From Dietzia lutea (GTDB taxonomy: Bacteria > Actinomycetota > Actinomycetes > Mycobacteriales > Mycobacteriaceae), in NCBI RefSeq assembly GCF_003096075.1, contig NZ_CP015449.1, positions 1,364,001-1,428,000 on the forward strand: a DNA stretch of 64,000 nt, in the 5' to 3' direction. Below are positions 8,777 to 16,674 of this stretch, in pieces. The stretch's first letter is position 1. Every line of letters starts with the position of its first letter. The notes below the pieces were generated by a model that saw nothing but the letters and a program-made list of their open reading frames with translations, was not told where the DNA came from and made no database searches. The position numbers and the translations under genes are program-made.

Positions 8777-9930
8777 CCACCGGTAGGCCCACCCTGGCCG
8801 ACGTGATCGACCTGTTGGAGCGCGCCTACCCGCCGCGCCTGGCCGAGTCGTGGGACCGCGTCGGACTGGTCGCCGGCGACCCCGCCGCCGAGGTCTCGCG
8901 CGTCGTCGTGGCCGTGGACGCCACCGACGCCGTCGTCGACCACGCCCTCGCCGAGGGCGCCGACCTGCTGCTCGTCCACCACCCGCCGCTGCTGCGCGGC
9001 GTGCATTCCGTGGCCGCCGACACGCCCAAGGGGCGCCTGCTGCACCGCCTCATCGCCGGCGGATGCGCCCTGTACGCCGCGCACACCAACGCCGACTCCG
9101 CGCGGCCCGGCGTCAACGACGCCCTCGCCGACGCGCTCGGTCTCACCGCCGGCGCCCCGCTCTCACCGACCGGAGACGGCACCGTCGACCGGTTGGTGGT
9201 GACAGTGCCCGACGACGACCTCGACGATCTCCTACACGCCGTCTTCGCGGCCGGGGCAGGACGGATGAGCGGCTACACCGAGTGCTCGTTCTCCGTGCGC
9301 GGCACGGGGCGCTTCCGGCCCGGCGACGGCACCGACCCGGCGATCGGAAGCATCGGCGAGCCCGAACAGGTCTCCGAGACCCGCGTCGAGTTCGTGGCCC
9401 CGCCCGAGCTGCGCTCCGCGGTCCGGCGCGCCGTCGTGGCCGGGCACCCGTACGAGGTGCCCGCGATGGACGTCCTCGTCAACCACGCCGGGCCCGGCCC
9501 CGGGCCGGAGGACACCGGGCTGGGCCGGATCTGCGATCTCGACGAGCCCACCACCCTCGCCGCGTTCACCCGCCTCGTCGCCGACCGCCTGCCCACCACC
9601 GAGTGGGGGGTGCGGGCCGCCGGCGATCCGGACGCCGAGGTCCGGCGCGTCGCCCTGTGCGGCGGCTCCGGTGACTCGCTGCTCGGAGCCGCCCGCGCGG
9701 CCGGCGCCGACATCTATCTCACCGGGGATCTGCGTCACCACGTCGTGGACGAGCACCTGCGCGAGGGCGGGCCGATGCTCGTCGAAGCCGCCCACTGGGC
9801 GCTGGAGTTCCCGTGGTGCGCGCAGGCCGCGGCCCTGCTCGAGGAGGGCGCCGGGGTCACCGCGAGCGTGTGCGACCTGCGGACCGATCCGTGGACGGTG
9901 GCCGCCGGGGGAGCGCGCGGGCAGCGGTAG
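8773..9930 (+). CDS. Nif3-like dinuclear metal center hexameric protein
   Basis: This member of the NIF3/YbgI (DUF34) family has 385 residues including the inserted middle domain typical of Gram-positive forms. Metal-binding motifs are visible: LLLVHHPPLLRGV near residue 60, AAHTNADSA near 97, DIYLTGDLRHHVVDEH near 315-330, and EAAHWALEFPW near 340. The family is often labelled GTP cyclohydrolase I type 2, but its physiological substrate is not established. The ATG overlaps the end of cobC by 4 nt and the zinc-ribbon gene follows after 11 nt, so it is the second gene of a four-gene operon conserved in mycobacteria. Confidence 0.9.
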   Translation: MTTGRPTLADVIDLLERAYPPRLAESWDRVGLVAGDPAAEVSRVVVAVDATDAVVDHALAEGADLLLVHHPPLLRGVHSVAADTPKGRLLHRLIAGGCALYAAHTNADSARPGVNDALADALGLTAGAPLSPTGDGTVDRLVVTVPDDDLDDLLHAVFAAGAGRMSGYTECSFSVRGTGRFRPGDGTDPAIGSIGEPEQVSETRVEFVAPPELRSAVRRAVVAGHPYEVPAMDVLVNHAGPGPGPEDTGLGRICDLDEPTTLAAFTRLVADRLPTTEWGVRAAGDPDAEVRRVALCGGSGDSLLGAARAAGADIYLTGDLRHHVVDEHLREGGPMLVEAAHWALEFPWCAQAAALLEEGAGVTASVCDLRTDPWTVAAGGARGQR

Positions 9931-9933
9931 TCT
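9928..9933 (+). promoter_or_regulatory. internal -10 box before the zinc-ribbon gene (leaderless type)
   Basis: TAGTCT overlaps the stop codon of the Nif3 gene and lies 8 nt before the ATG at 9942. It could give a separate transcript for the downstream two genes. Confidence 0.5.
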
Positions 9934-9941
9934 TGGCTCCC

Positions 9942-10679
9942 ATGAAGGCCGATCCCCACGACCAGCGTCGACTCGTCGACATCGCCGACCTCGACCTGCG
10001 CCTGGCCGGTCTCGCCCACCGGCGAGAGCACCTGCCCGAGCAGGAGACGCTGGACGGTCTCACGGCCGAGCGCCGCGCCGCCACGGAGTCCGTCGCCCGG
10101 GCCCGGATCCACCTCGAGGACCTCGATCGCGCCCTGGCCAAGCTGCGCTCGGACCTCGACGCCGTCCGCCGTCGCCGCGCCCACGACTCCGACCTGCTGG
10201 CCTCCGGCAGCCTGTCCGAGCACCAGTCCACCGAGCTGGACTACGAACTGCGCTCGCTGGCCCGTCGGCAGGAGGCGCTCGAGTCAGAGCTCGGCGAGCT
10301 CAGCGAACGCCACGAGGCCATGGAGGCCGACGTCCGCCACTCCGGGGCGATCGTCACCGACCTCGATGCGCGCATCGGCATGGCGCGGACACTGCGCGAC
10401 ACCGCGCTGGCCGAGCTCGAGGACGCGGTCACCGCCACGACGGCCGAGCGGGCGCGCGAGGCGGAGGGGATCCCCGCCGAGCTCCTCGACTTCTACGCCC
10501 GGTGCGCGGAGAGCGCCGGGGTCGGCGTCGGCGCGGCGATCCTGGGCGGCGGCCGGTGCTCGGCCTGCGCGATGGATCTGGACCGCAGCACCGTGGCCGC
10601 GTTCCGCTCCGCGCCGGCCGACGACGTGCTCACCTGCCCCGAATGCGGCGTGATCGTCGTCCGTACCGGCAACCAGTGA
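9942..10679 (+). CDS. coiled-coil zinc-ribbon protein (C4-type zinc ribbon, DUF164 family)
   Basis: The 245-residue protein has a long charged helical N-terminal part (about 5-175) with heptad-like Leu and Glu/Arg patterns, typical of an antiparallel coiled coil. A C-terminal C4 zinc ribbon is formed by CSACAMDL and CPECGVIVV (two CxxC pairs). The family is structurally related to Cdc37/CT398-type coiled-coil proteins; its role is unknown, with nucleic-acid or protein binding proposed. It lies between the Nif3 and phosphatase genes and overlaps the latter by 4 nt (GTGA), as in mycobacteria. The start is the only ATG in register with the conserved N-terminus DQRRLVDIADLDLRL. Confidence 0.88.
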   Translation: MKADPHDQRRLVDIADLDLRLAGLAHRREHLPEQETLDGLTAERRAATESVARARIHLEDLDRALAKLRSDLDAVRRRRAHDSDLLASGSLSEHQSTELDYELRSLARRQEALESELGELSERHEAMEADVRHSGAIVTDLDARIGMARTLRDTALAELEDAVTATTAERAREAEGIPAELLDFYARCAESAGVGVGAAILGGGRCSACAMDLDRSTVAAFRSAPADDVLTCPECGVIVVRTGNQ

Positions 10680-11323
10680 GCGCGGGTCCCGGCTGGACCG
10701 GCGCGGCCGGTCGGCCCACCCGTATCGTCCTGGCCCGGCACGGCCAGACCGCCCTCTCGGTCGACCGGCGCTACTCCGGCCAGGGCGACCCCGAGCTCAC
10801 CGACCTCGGCCTGGCCCAGGCCGAACGCACCGCCCGGCGGCTCGCCGCCCTGCCGGACCTGGCCGCCGTGGTGTCCTCGCCGCTGCGCCGGTGCCTGGGC
10901 ACCGCCGAGCGCGCCGCCGAGGCCGCCGGCGTGCCGCTGATCGTGGACGACGACCTCATCGAGACCGACTTCGGGCGGTGGGAGGGGCTGACCTTCCGCG
11001 AGGCCGCCGAGCAGGACCCCGACACCCATTCCCGCTGGCTCGGCGACACCTCCGTCCCGCCGCCGGGGGGCGAGAGCTTCGAGGTGGTGCGGGAGCGCGT
11101 CGAGCGGGGCCTGCGTCGCATCGTCTCCGAGCGTCCCGGAGAGGTGGTCGCGGTGGTCAGCCATGTCACCCCCATCAAGCTGGCCATCCGTGCCGGCCTC
11201 GGCGCTGGCGACGAACTGCTGTTCCGCCTGCATTTGGACCTGGCCTCGGTGTCCGACGTGCGCTTCTACTCCGACGGGCCCACGTCGGTCCACCTGGTCA
11301 ACGACACCTCGCACCTCGACTGA
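10676..11323 (+). CDS. histidine phosphatase family protein (stand-alone, no RNase H domain)
   Basis: This 215-residue phosphoglycerate-mutase-like phosphatase has LARHGQTALS (catalytic RHG), SPLRRCLGTA, the acid-loop ETDFGRWEGL and the second histidine in VVSHVTPIK. The M. tuberculosis protein at this place (Rv2228c) fuses such a domain to an N-terminal RNase HI and is described as an RNase H/alpha-ribazole phosphatase. Here the GTG at 10676 overlaps the previous stop and no RNase H sequence precedes it, so only the phosphatase half is present. Alpha-ribazole-5'-phosphate (cobalamin) is a possible substrate given cobC nearby, but it is not proven. Confidence 0.87.
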   Translation: MSAGPGWTGAAGRPTRIVLARHGQTALSVDRRYSGQGDPELTDLGLAQAERTARRLAALPDLAAVVSSPLRRCLGTAERAAEAAGVPLIVDDDLIETDFGRWEGLTFREAAEQDPDTHSRWLGDTSVPPPGGESFEVVRERVERGLRRIVSERPGEVVAVVSHVTPIKLAIRAGLGAGDELLFRLHLDLASVSDVRFYSDGPTSVHLVNDTSHLD

Positions 11324-11360
11324 CGCGGCACCTCGCCCTCGACCGGCGTGCGCCGGAGAC

Positions 11361-11366
11361 TAGACT
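11361..11366 (+). promoter_or_regulatory. -10 box of rnpB
   Basis: TAGACT lies 5 nt before the base of the RNase P RNA P1 helix. TCGACC at 11339-11344, 16 nt upstream, is a possible -35. Confidence 0.6.
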
Positions 11367-11369
11367 GGG

Positions 11370-11815
<446 letters not shown>

Positions 11816-11910
11816 CCCCCGCCCCCACCAGTTCGGCACCGAACCGGTAGCGCGACCAGAGAGCTTGCGCGGACAGAGCGGCGGCGCAACCAGAAAGGCC
11901 GCGCGGGCAG

Positions 11911-11946
11911 AGGGGCAGCGCGACCGCCCCCAGACGCGCTGCCCCT
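11911..11946. repeat. 12-bp inverted repeat
   Basis: AGGGGCAGCGCG at 11911-11922 pairs perfectly with CGCGCTGCCCCT at 11935-11946 around a 12-nt C-rich loop. It could be the rnpB terminator or part of a small RNA. Confidence 0.6.
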
Positions 11947-12023
11947 TCGCCCTACGCTGGCCCCTTGCTCGAACATCGCCCGGTTGTGATGGCGAAATGG
12001 ACCATTTTCCCATCGCAAGACGA

Positions 12024-12059
12024 AGAGCCAGCGCATCCGGAGGGGGATGCGCTGGCTCT
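12024..12059. repeat. 15-bp perfect inverted repeat
   Basis: AGAGCCAGCGCATCC at 12024-12038 pairs with GGATGCGCTGGCTCT at 12045-12059 around the 6-nt loop GGAGGG. The stem is very stable and no T-tract follows. Confidence 0.65.
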
Positions 12060-12240
12060 CGGCCCGGTCGCGGGCGGGGCCCCGCCGGATGGCCCCGGCA
12101 CGTGCTGGCCCGCTGCGCCGCCACCGTCATGCCGCCGCGCCGCCCGTTCTCGCGTCGCGGGTCGTCACGCCGCGCATCGCCGGGCCGTCGCTAGTAGGGT
12201 CGGGGGAGAGGTCCAGCCCGTCGATCCGAGGAGGTCCGCC

Positions 12241-12414
12241 GTGTCGGGAGAGCAGTGGTACTACGACATCGCCACAGGTCAGGCACTGCAGGGCAAGGTG
12301 ACCAATTGGGACAACCGGATGGGCCCGTACGCCACGCGCGGCGAGGCGGAGGCAGCCCTGGCCAAGGCCAAGGCCCGCAACGAGGCGTGGGACGCCGAGG
12401 ACGAGAAGGACTGA
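12241..12414 (+). CDS. small SPOR-like domain protein
   Basis: The 57-residue protein begins VSGEQWYYDIATGQALQGK, then NRMGPYATRGEAEAALAKAK, and ends in an acidic tail. This matches the short SPOR-domain-like proteins found near rnpB and panB in this order. It is probably cytosolic and of unknown function. The GTG at 12241 is supported by GAGGAGG about 8 nt upstream and by family length. The gene converges with the CYTH-CHAD gene. Confidence 0.75.
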   Translation: MSGEQWYYDIATGQALQGKVTNWDNRMGPYATRGEAEAALAKAKARNEAWDAEDEKD

Positions 12415-12482
12415 CCGGGCTCGGCGACGCCCGCTAGGGCGTCGACCGCGTCGAGCGGGCCCCTGCGCCCGCTTGCTCCGAC

Positions 12483-14072
12483 CTACTTCTTGCCCTTCTT
12501 CCCCTTCTTGCGGCGCTTGCGCGCTGCGCGCCGTGACTCCGACAGTTCGCGGTAGGCGGCCGTGACCGCCGCGGCGTCGCTCTCGAACCCGTCGAGGGCG
12601 CGCTCGGAGAAGCCGCGCTCGTGCTCGAAGAGCACACCGAACCCGAACGTCGACTCGCGAGCCGTCTCGGCCCGGCGGGCGATCCGGCGGATCCACTGCC
12701 GGGCCGTGACGCTGTCCTGCACGTCCCCGAGCACGGTGTGCAGGCGCTGGCAGGCATCGCGCAGGGGTGCCACGGTGAGCTCGTCCGTGCCGGACAGGGC
12801 GTTGACGTTGCGCCGCAGGGCCTTGGCGCGCTTCCGGACGACGTGGGTGAGCTCCTCCCACTCGGCCAGCGTGAGGTCGAGTTCGGCCAGGTCGCGCTCG
12901 GTGCGGGTGCGGGCCTTGGTGAACTTCTTGAACTGGCGGTCGACGCCACTCAGCATCAGTTCCTCGGCCTCGCGGCGCTTCTTCTTTCCGCTCTTCGCCG
13001 TGGATCCGCCGGCGACGCCGACCAGGTCGTGGAGCCGGTCGACCAGGTCGAGGTACCGGTCGGAGAGCAGGGCCGAGGTGACCCGTTCACCCGCGCGACG
13101 GGCCTCCACGTCGAGTTCCGCCCGCAAACGGTGACGGGTCTGCGGGCTCACCACGTCCTCGGGGTATCCGGCGGCCAGCTCCCCGAGGCGCTCGTCGACC
13201 ACCTGGATGTCGCGGAGTTTGCCCAGAACGGCGGCGAGGACCTTGAGCTCGTCGAGCAGTCCGGGCAGGTCGAGATCGGTGCCGGCGGTGTGGGCCTCGA
13301 GCTCGGCGGCGTAGGTGCTGATGGTGCTGCGGAGGCCTCGGACCGCCACGCGCATCTGGTGGACGCCCACAATGGTGGTGCGCCGGGCGGCCGGGTCGTG
13401 GTCGAGCAGCTTCCCCAGGTCGCGCGTCAGAGCGTCGCGGACGGGGGAGGCGCCCTCGTCACCGGCGTCCGGGAGGGGTCCGATCGCGCGGGCGAGTTTG
13501 GAGGACGACGACGAGGTGGCGGCTCCGGCGTCCGTGCACGCGGCGGCGACGGCCGCGAGATGGGCGTGGGCGTCGGGCCGCGCCGGATCGACGATCTCGG
13601 CTTCCCACTCCCGCCATGTGGCCGCGGACCCGCCGTCGACGAAGGCCTCGGTGGAGACGTGATCGTCGCAGAACTCGATGACCGCGGTGCCGGCGTCGTC
13701 CCGCAGCGTGTGGACATGTCGGAGGTTGTCGATCCGGGCGACGGGCGCCAGCGGACGGCGACGGACCAGCCCGGCGACCGCGGAGAGGAACTCGTCCGGG
13801 ACCACGTCGCCGAGTGGGGCCTGGAGTTCGATCCGGCCGGCGTGGGCGGGCAGCTTGAGGTGCCATCCCTCGTCGTCCCCGCCGGTGCGGCGGCGCAGCG
13901 TCACCTTGTGCCGGGTGAGCGAGAGATCATCGGTGTCGAAGTAGACGGCGGAGAGCTCGTACTCCTCCGGACCGTCGGCGACGAGCGGCGCGAACGCGTC
14001 GGCGGACGGCACGGCGATGTCATCGTCGACCTCGAACTTGCTCTCGACCTCGACGGTCTCGTTGATCGTCAT
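12483..14072 (-). CDS. CYTH and CHAD domain-containing protein
   Basis: The 529-residue protein combines an N-terminal CYTH domain (about 1-205), marked by the ExExK signature EVESKFEV and a substrate-tunnel pattern LSAVYFDTDDLSLTRH, with a C-terminal CHAD helical domain (about 225-520) rich in conserved His and Arg (VHQMRVAVRGLRS, HVVRKRAKALRRN). CYTH enzymes act on triphosphates and CHAD domains bind polyphosphate, so a role in polyphosphate or triphosphate metabolism is likely but unproven. The ATG at 14072 places ExExK close to the N-terminus; a GTG 30 nt upstream is possible. The C-terminus is a long Lys/Arg tail. M. tuberculosis Rv2226 is the positional counterpart. Confidence 0.88.
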   Translation of the reverse strand: MTINETVEVESKFEVDDDIAVPSADAFAPLVADGPEEYELSAVYFDTDDLSLTRHKVTLRRRTGGDDEGWHLKLPAHAGRIELQAPLGDVVPDEFLSAVAGLVRRRPLAPVARIDNLRHVHTLRDDAGTAVIEFCDDHVSTEAFVDGGSAATWREWEAEIVDPARPDAHAHLAAVAAACTDAGAATSSSSSKLARAIGPLPDAGDEGASPVRDALTRDLGKLLDHDPAARRTTIVGVHQMRVAVRGLRSTISTYAAELEAHTAGTDLDLPGLLDELKVLAAVLGKLRDIQVVDERLGELAAGYPEDVVSPQTRHRLRAELDVEARRAGERVTSALLSDRYLDLVDRLHDLVGVAGGSTAKSGKKKRREAEELMLSGVDRQFKKFTKARTRTERDLAELDLTLAEWEELTHVVRKRAKALRRNVNALSGTDELTVAPLRDACQRLHTVLGDVQDSVTARQWIRRIARRAETARESTFGFGVLFEHERGFSERALDGFESDAAAVTAAYRELSESRRAARKRRKKGKKGKK

Positions 14073-14130
14073 GGACCGGTTGTACCAGTTGACGGTGAAC
14101 ACCGCCCACCGCGCTGCGTCCCTACCGGGA

Positions 14131-14146
14131 CTTACTTGCGGGTAAG
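14131..14146. promoter_or_regulatory. palindromic operator overlapping the monooxygenase promoter
   Basis: CTTAC-N6-GTAAG is a perfect inverted repeat whose right arm overlaps the -10-like TAAGAT (14143-14148). The geometry fits repression by a TetR-family dimer. The regulator is not in the window. Confidence 0.5.
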
Positions 14147-14148
14147 AT
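14143..14148 (+). promoter_or_regulatory. -10 box of the monooxygenase-SDR operon
   Basis: TAAGAT predicts a start of transcription near 14155, about 34 nt before the GTG at 14189, which has its own GGGAGA ribosome-binding site. Confidence 0.5.
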
Positions 14149-14188
14149 CAAGGTGGTGGCAATCACACGCTCGTCGTTGGGAGAAACA

Positions 14189-15736
14189 GTGGATAAGCCG
14201 ATCGTGGTCGACGTCCTCGTCGTGGGGGCCGGGTTCTCCGGCCTCGGCACGGCGATCCGGCTCTCGCAGGAGGGCTTCGACGACCTCGTGGTCCTCGAGC
14301 GCGGCCACGACGTCGGCGGGACGTGGCGCGACAACAGTTACCCGGGTGCGGCGTGCGACGTCCCGTCCCACCTCTACTCCTATTCGTTCGCCCTCAACCC
14401 CGACTGGTCCCGGGCGTTCTCCCCGCAGGGCGAGATCTACGACTACATCCGCCGGGTCACCGCAGAGAGCGGGGTTCGCGAGAAGATCCGCTTCGGGGTC
14501 GACGTCACCGCCGTCGAGTACGACGCCGACCGCGGCCGCTGGTCGGTGTCCACGAGCGAGGGGGAGTACGACGCCCGCGTGGTCGTGTTGGGCGTCGGTG
14601 CCCTGTGCGAGCCCAGGCTGCCGGAGATCGACGGCATCGAGGACTTCGCGGGCGACGTCTTCCACACCGCCCGCTGGGACCACTCGGTCCCGCTGGCCGA
14701 TCGCCGCGTCGCGGTGATCGGGACCGGGGCCTCGGCCATCCAGGTGGTCCCGTCCATCGCGCCGACGGTGGGGCACCTCGACGTCTACCAGCGCACCGCG
14801 CCCTGGGTCCTTCCCCGCATGGACCGGCCCTACCCGCGCCTCGAGCGGTCGCTGTACCGCCGGGTGCCCGGCCTGCAGAAGGCCGTCCGGGCCTTGCAGT
14901 ACGCCAGCCGCGAGTTCCAGGTGGTGGGGCTGACCCGCACCCGCGCCGCGTTGGCCCCGATCAAGGCGCTCGGCCGCGCGCACCTCGCGATGCAGGTCCG
15001 CGACCGGGTCCTGCGGGAGAAGGTGACCCCGAACTTCGAGATCGGCTGCAAGCGCATCCTGTTGTCCAACACCTGGTACCCCGCGCTCGGCCGGGACAAC
15101 GTCGACCTCGTGACCGAGCCGATAGCCCGGGTCACGGAGAGCGGGATCGTCACCGCCGACGGCGTCGAGCACCCCACCGACGTGCTCGTCGTGGCCACGG
15201 GCTTCCACGTCACCGACTCGCCGTTCTTCGAGCGCGTCCGCGGCACCGACGGCCGGACCCTCGCGCAGAAGTGGCGCAGCGAGGGCATGGAGGCCTACAA
15301 GGGCACCACCGTGGCCGGCTACCCGAACCTGTTCGTCCTGGTCGGCCCGGCCACGGGCCTCGGGCACTCGTCGATGATCTACATGATCGAGTCCCAGCTG
15401 AACTACCTCGTCGACGCGCTGCGCACCATGCGGGACCACGACCTGCAGACCGTCGAGGTCCGCGAGGCAGTCCAGGAGGCGTACAACCGCGAGCTGCGCG
15501 AGCACACCGGCGAGACCGTCTGGGTGACCGGCTGCCGGAGCTGGTACCTCGACGACAAAGGCAACGCCCCGGCCGTGTGGCCGGACTTCACGCTCGCCTT
15601 CCGCCGGCAGACCCGCGAGTTCGACCTGAGCGCCTACCACCGGCAGACCCGCGAGTTCGACCTGAGCGCCTACCACCGGCAGAGCGCGGCCCGGCTCGCG
15701 GCCGCGACGCCCACCGGGCAGGAGGCCCTCCGATGA
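14189..15736 (+). CDS. Baeyer-Villiger-type flavin monooxygenase
   Basis: This NADPH/FAD enzyme inserts oxygen next to ketones or hydroxylates organic substrates. The 515-residue product has the FAD motif GAGFSGLG (13-20), the BVMO fingerprint FAGDVFHTARW (153-163), the NADPH motif GTGASAIQV, and ATGFHVTDSPF near the C-terminal third. The GTG at 14189 is preceded by GGGAGA 4-5 nt upstream; GTG codons at 14153 and 14156 are alternatives if the transcript is leaderless. Near the C-terminus a 12-residue unit, RQTREFDLSAYH, occurs twice. It overlaps the SDR gene by 4 nt, and such BVMO-SDR pairs usually oxidise alcohol/ketone or lipid-like substrates. The exact substrate is unknown. Confidence 0.88.
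   Translation: MDKPIVVDVLVVGAGFSGLGTAIRLSQEGFDDLVVLERGHDVGGTWRDNSYPGAACDVPSHLYSYSFALNPDWSRAFSPQGEIYDYIRRVTAESGVREKIRFGVDVTAVEYDADRGRWSVSTSEGEYDARVVVLGVGALCEPRLPEIDGIEDFAGDVFHTARWDHSVPLADRRVAVIGTGASAIQVVPSIAPTVGHLDVYQRTAPWVLPRMDRPYPRLERSLYRRVPGLQKAVRALQYASREFQVVGLTRTRAALAPIKALGRAHLAMQVRDRVLREKVTPNFEIGCKRILLSNTWYPALGRDNVDLVTEPIARVTESGIVTADGVEHPTDVLVVATGFHVTDSPFFERVRGTDGRTLAQKWRSEGMEAYKGTTVAGYPNLFVLVGPATGLGHSSMIYMIESQLNYLVDALRTMRDHDLQTVEVREAVQEAYNRELREHTGETVWVTGCRSWYLDDKGNAPAVWPDFTLAFRRQTREFDLSAYHRQTREFDLSAYHRQSAARLAAATPTGQEALR
15605..15676 (+). repeat. 36-bp perfect tandem duplication inside the monooxygenase gene
   Basis: Two identical 36-nt units (15605-15640 and 15641-15676) encode RQTREFDLSAYH twice, and a third partial copy starts at 15677. 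The absence of silent differences suggests a recent slippage event. Confidence 0.95.
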
Positions 15737-16617
15737 GCGCCCGCGGCGCAGGACTGTCCCGCCACTGGCGCGCACGGGCCGACACGCGCCGCTGGCGGAT
15801 GGACGGCAAGGTCGTCGTCGTCACCGGCGCCGGGTCCGGCATCGGACGCGAGCTGGCGCGCGAGGCCGCCCGACGCGGCGCGCGGCTCGCCCTGAGCGAC
15901 ATCGACCCGGACGGCCTGGCCCGCACCGTCGAGCTCGCGCGCGGCGACGGCGCCACAGAGGTGCACTCGCAGCGCCTCGACGTCACTGAACAGGCCATGG
16001 TCGCCGAGTACGCCGGAAAGGTCGCCGAGCACTACGGCGTGGTCCACCTGGTGATCAACAACGCCGGTATCGCGTTCACCGGCGCCGTCGAACGGTCCGC
16101 ATACAAGGACATCGCGCGAGTCATGGACGTCGACTACTGGGGCGTCGTGCACGGCACCAAGGAGTTCCTCCCGCACCTCATCGCCTCCGGCGACGGCCAC
16201 CTGGTCAACATCTCCAGCATCTTCGCGTTCCTGTCCGTGCCCACGCAGAACGCGTACAACGCGGCCAAGGCGGCGGTCCAGCAGTTCACCGAGTCGCTGC
16301 GGATGGAGATGCTCGCCGCCGGTCACCCGGTGGACGTCACCTGCGTCCACCCCGGCGGCATCAAGACCGCCGTCGCCCGCAGCGCCGGCGCGGCCGAGGG
16401 GCTCGACAGCGCCGACTTCGCCACCATCTTCGACACGAAGTTCGCCCGCACGGAGGCCTCGGCCGCCGCGCGCGTCATCCTCGACGGCGTCGAGCGGCGC
16501 CGGCCACGCGTGTTGGTCGGGGTGGACGCGCACGTGCTCGACGCGCTGGTGAGACTGTTCCCGGCCGGCTACCAGAAGGCGACGGTCGCGGCCTCGCGTC
16601 GGTTCGGGGTGGTCTGA
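15733..16617 (+). CDS. SDR family NAD(P)-dependent oxidoreductase
   Basis: The 294-residue classical short-chain dehydrogenase has the cofactor motif TGAGSGIG (31-38), VINNAGIAF, the active-site serine in NISSIFAF, and the YxxxK pair in QNAYNAAKAA. An acidic residue after the second strand (SDIDPDG) suggests NAD rather than NADP preference. The ATG overlaps the monooxygenase stop (ATGA), so the two are coupled and probably act on the same substrate, for example alcohol to ketone before Baeyer-Villiger oxidation. About 22 basic residues precede the Rossmann core. The C-terminal stretch LVRLFPAGYQKATVAASRRF resembles SDRs that follow such monooxygenases in mycobacteria. Confidence 0.88.
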   Translation: MSARGAGLSRHWRARADTRRWRMDGKVVVVTGAGSGIGRELAREAARRGARLALSDIDPDGLARTVELARGDGATEVHSQRLDVTEQAMVAEYAGKVAEHYGVVHLVINNAGIAFTGAVERSAYKDIARVMDVDYWGVVHGTKEFLPHLIASGDGHLVNISSIFAFLSVPTQNAYNAAKAAVQQFTESLRMEMLAAGHPVDVTCVHPGGIKTAVARSAGAAEGLDSADFATIFDTKFARTEASAAARVILDGVERRRPRVLVGVDAHVLDALVRLFPAGYQKATVAASRRFGVV

Positions 16618-16644
16618 GCCCGCGCCCGCTCGCGCGGCCCCGGC

Positions 16645-16672
16645 GTCCGCCGCGGCGTCCGCCGCGGCGGAC
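16645..16672. terminator. hairpin between convergent SDR and iminopeptidase genes
   Basis: GTCCGCCGCGG pairs with CCGCGGCGGAC around a 6-nt loop in the 57-nt convergent gap. It has no T-run, so it may be a bidirectional terminator of the GC-rich type. Confidence 0.5.
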
Positions 16673-16674
16673 GG

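Larger units (their letters stand above)
11816..12240. other. gene-free region after rnpB with strong hairpins
   Basis: No credible protein is encoded in these 425 bases. They hold a 12-bp hairpin at 11911-11946, an imperfect one at about 11989-12013 (GATGGCGAAATGG against CCATTTTCCCATC), and a 15-bp perfect hairpin at 12024-12059. Near the right end TAGGGT at 12195-12200 is a candidate -10 for the small SPOR-like gene. None of the hairpins has a run of T, so classical terminator function is uncertain. Confidence 0.5.
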
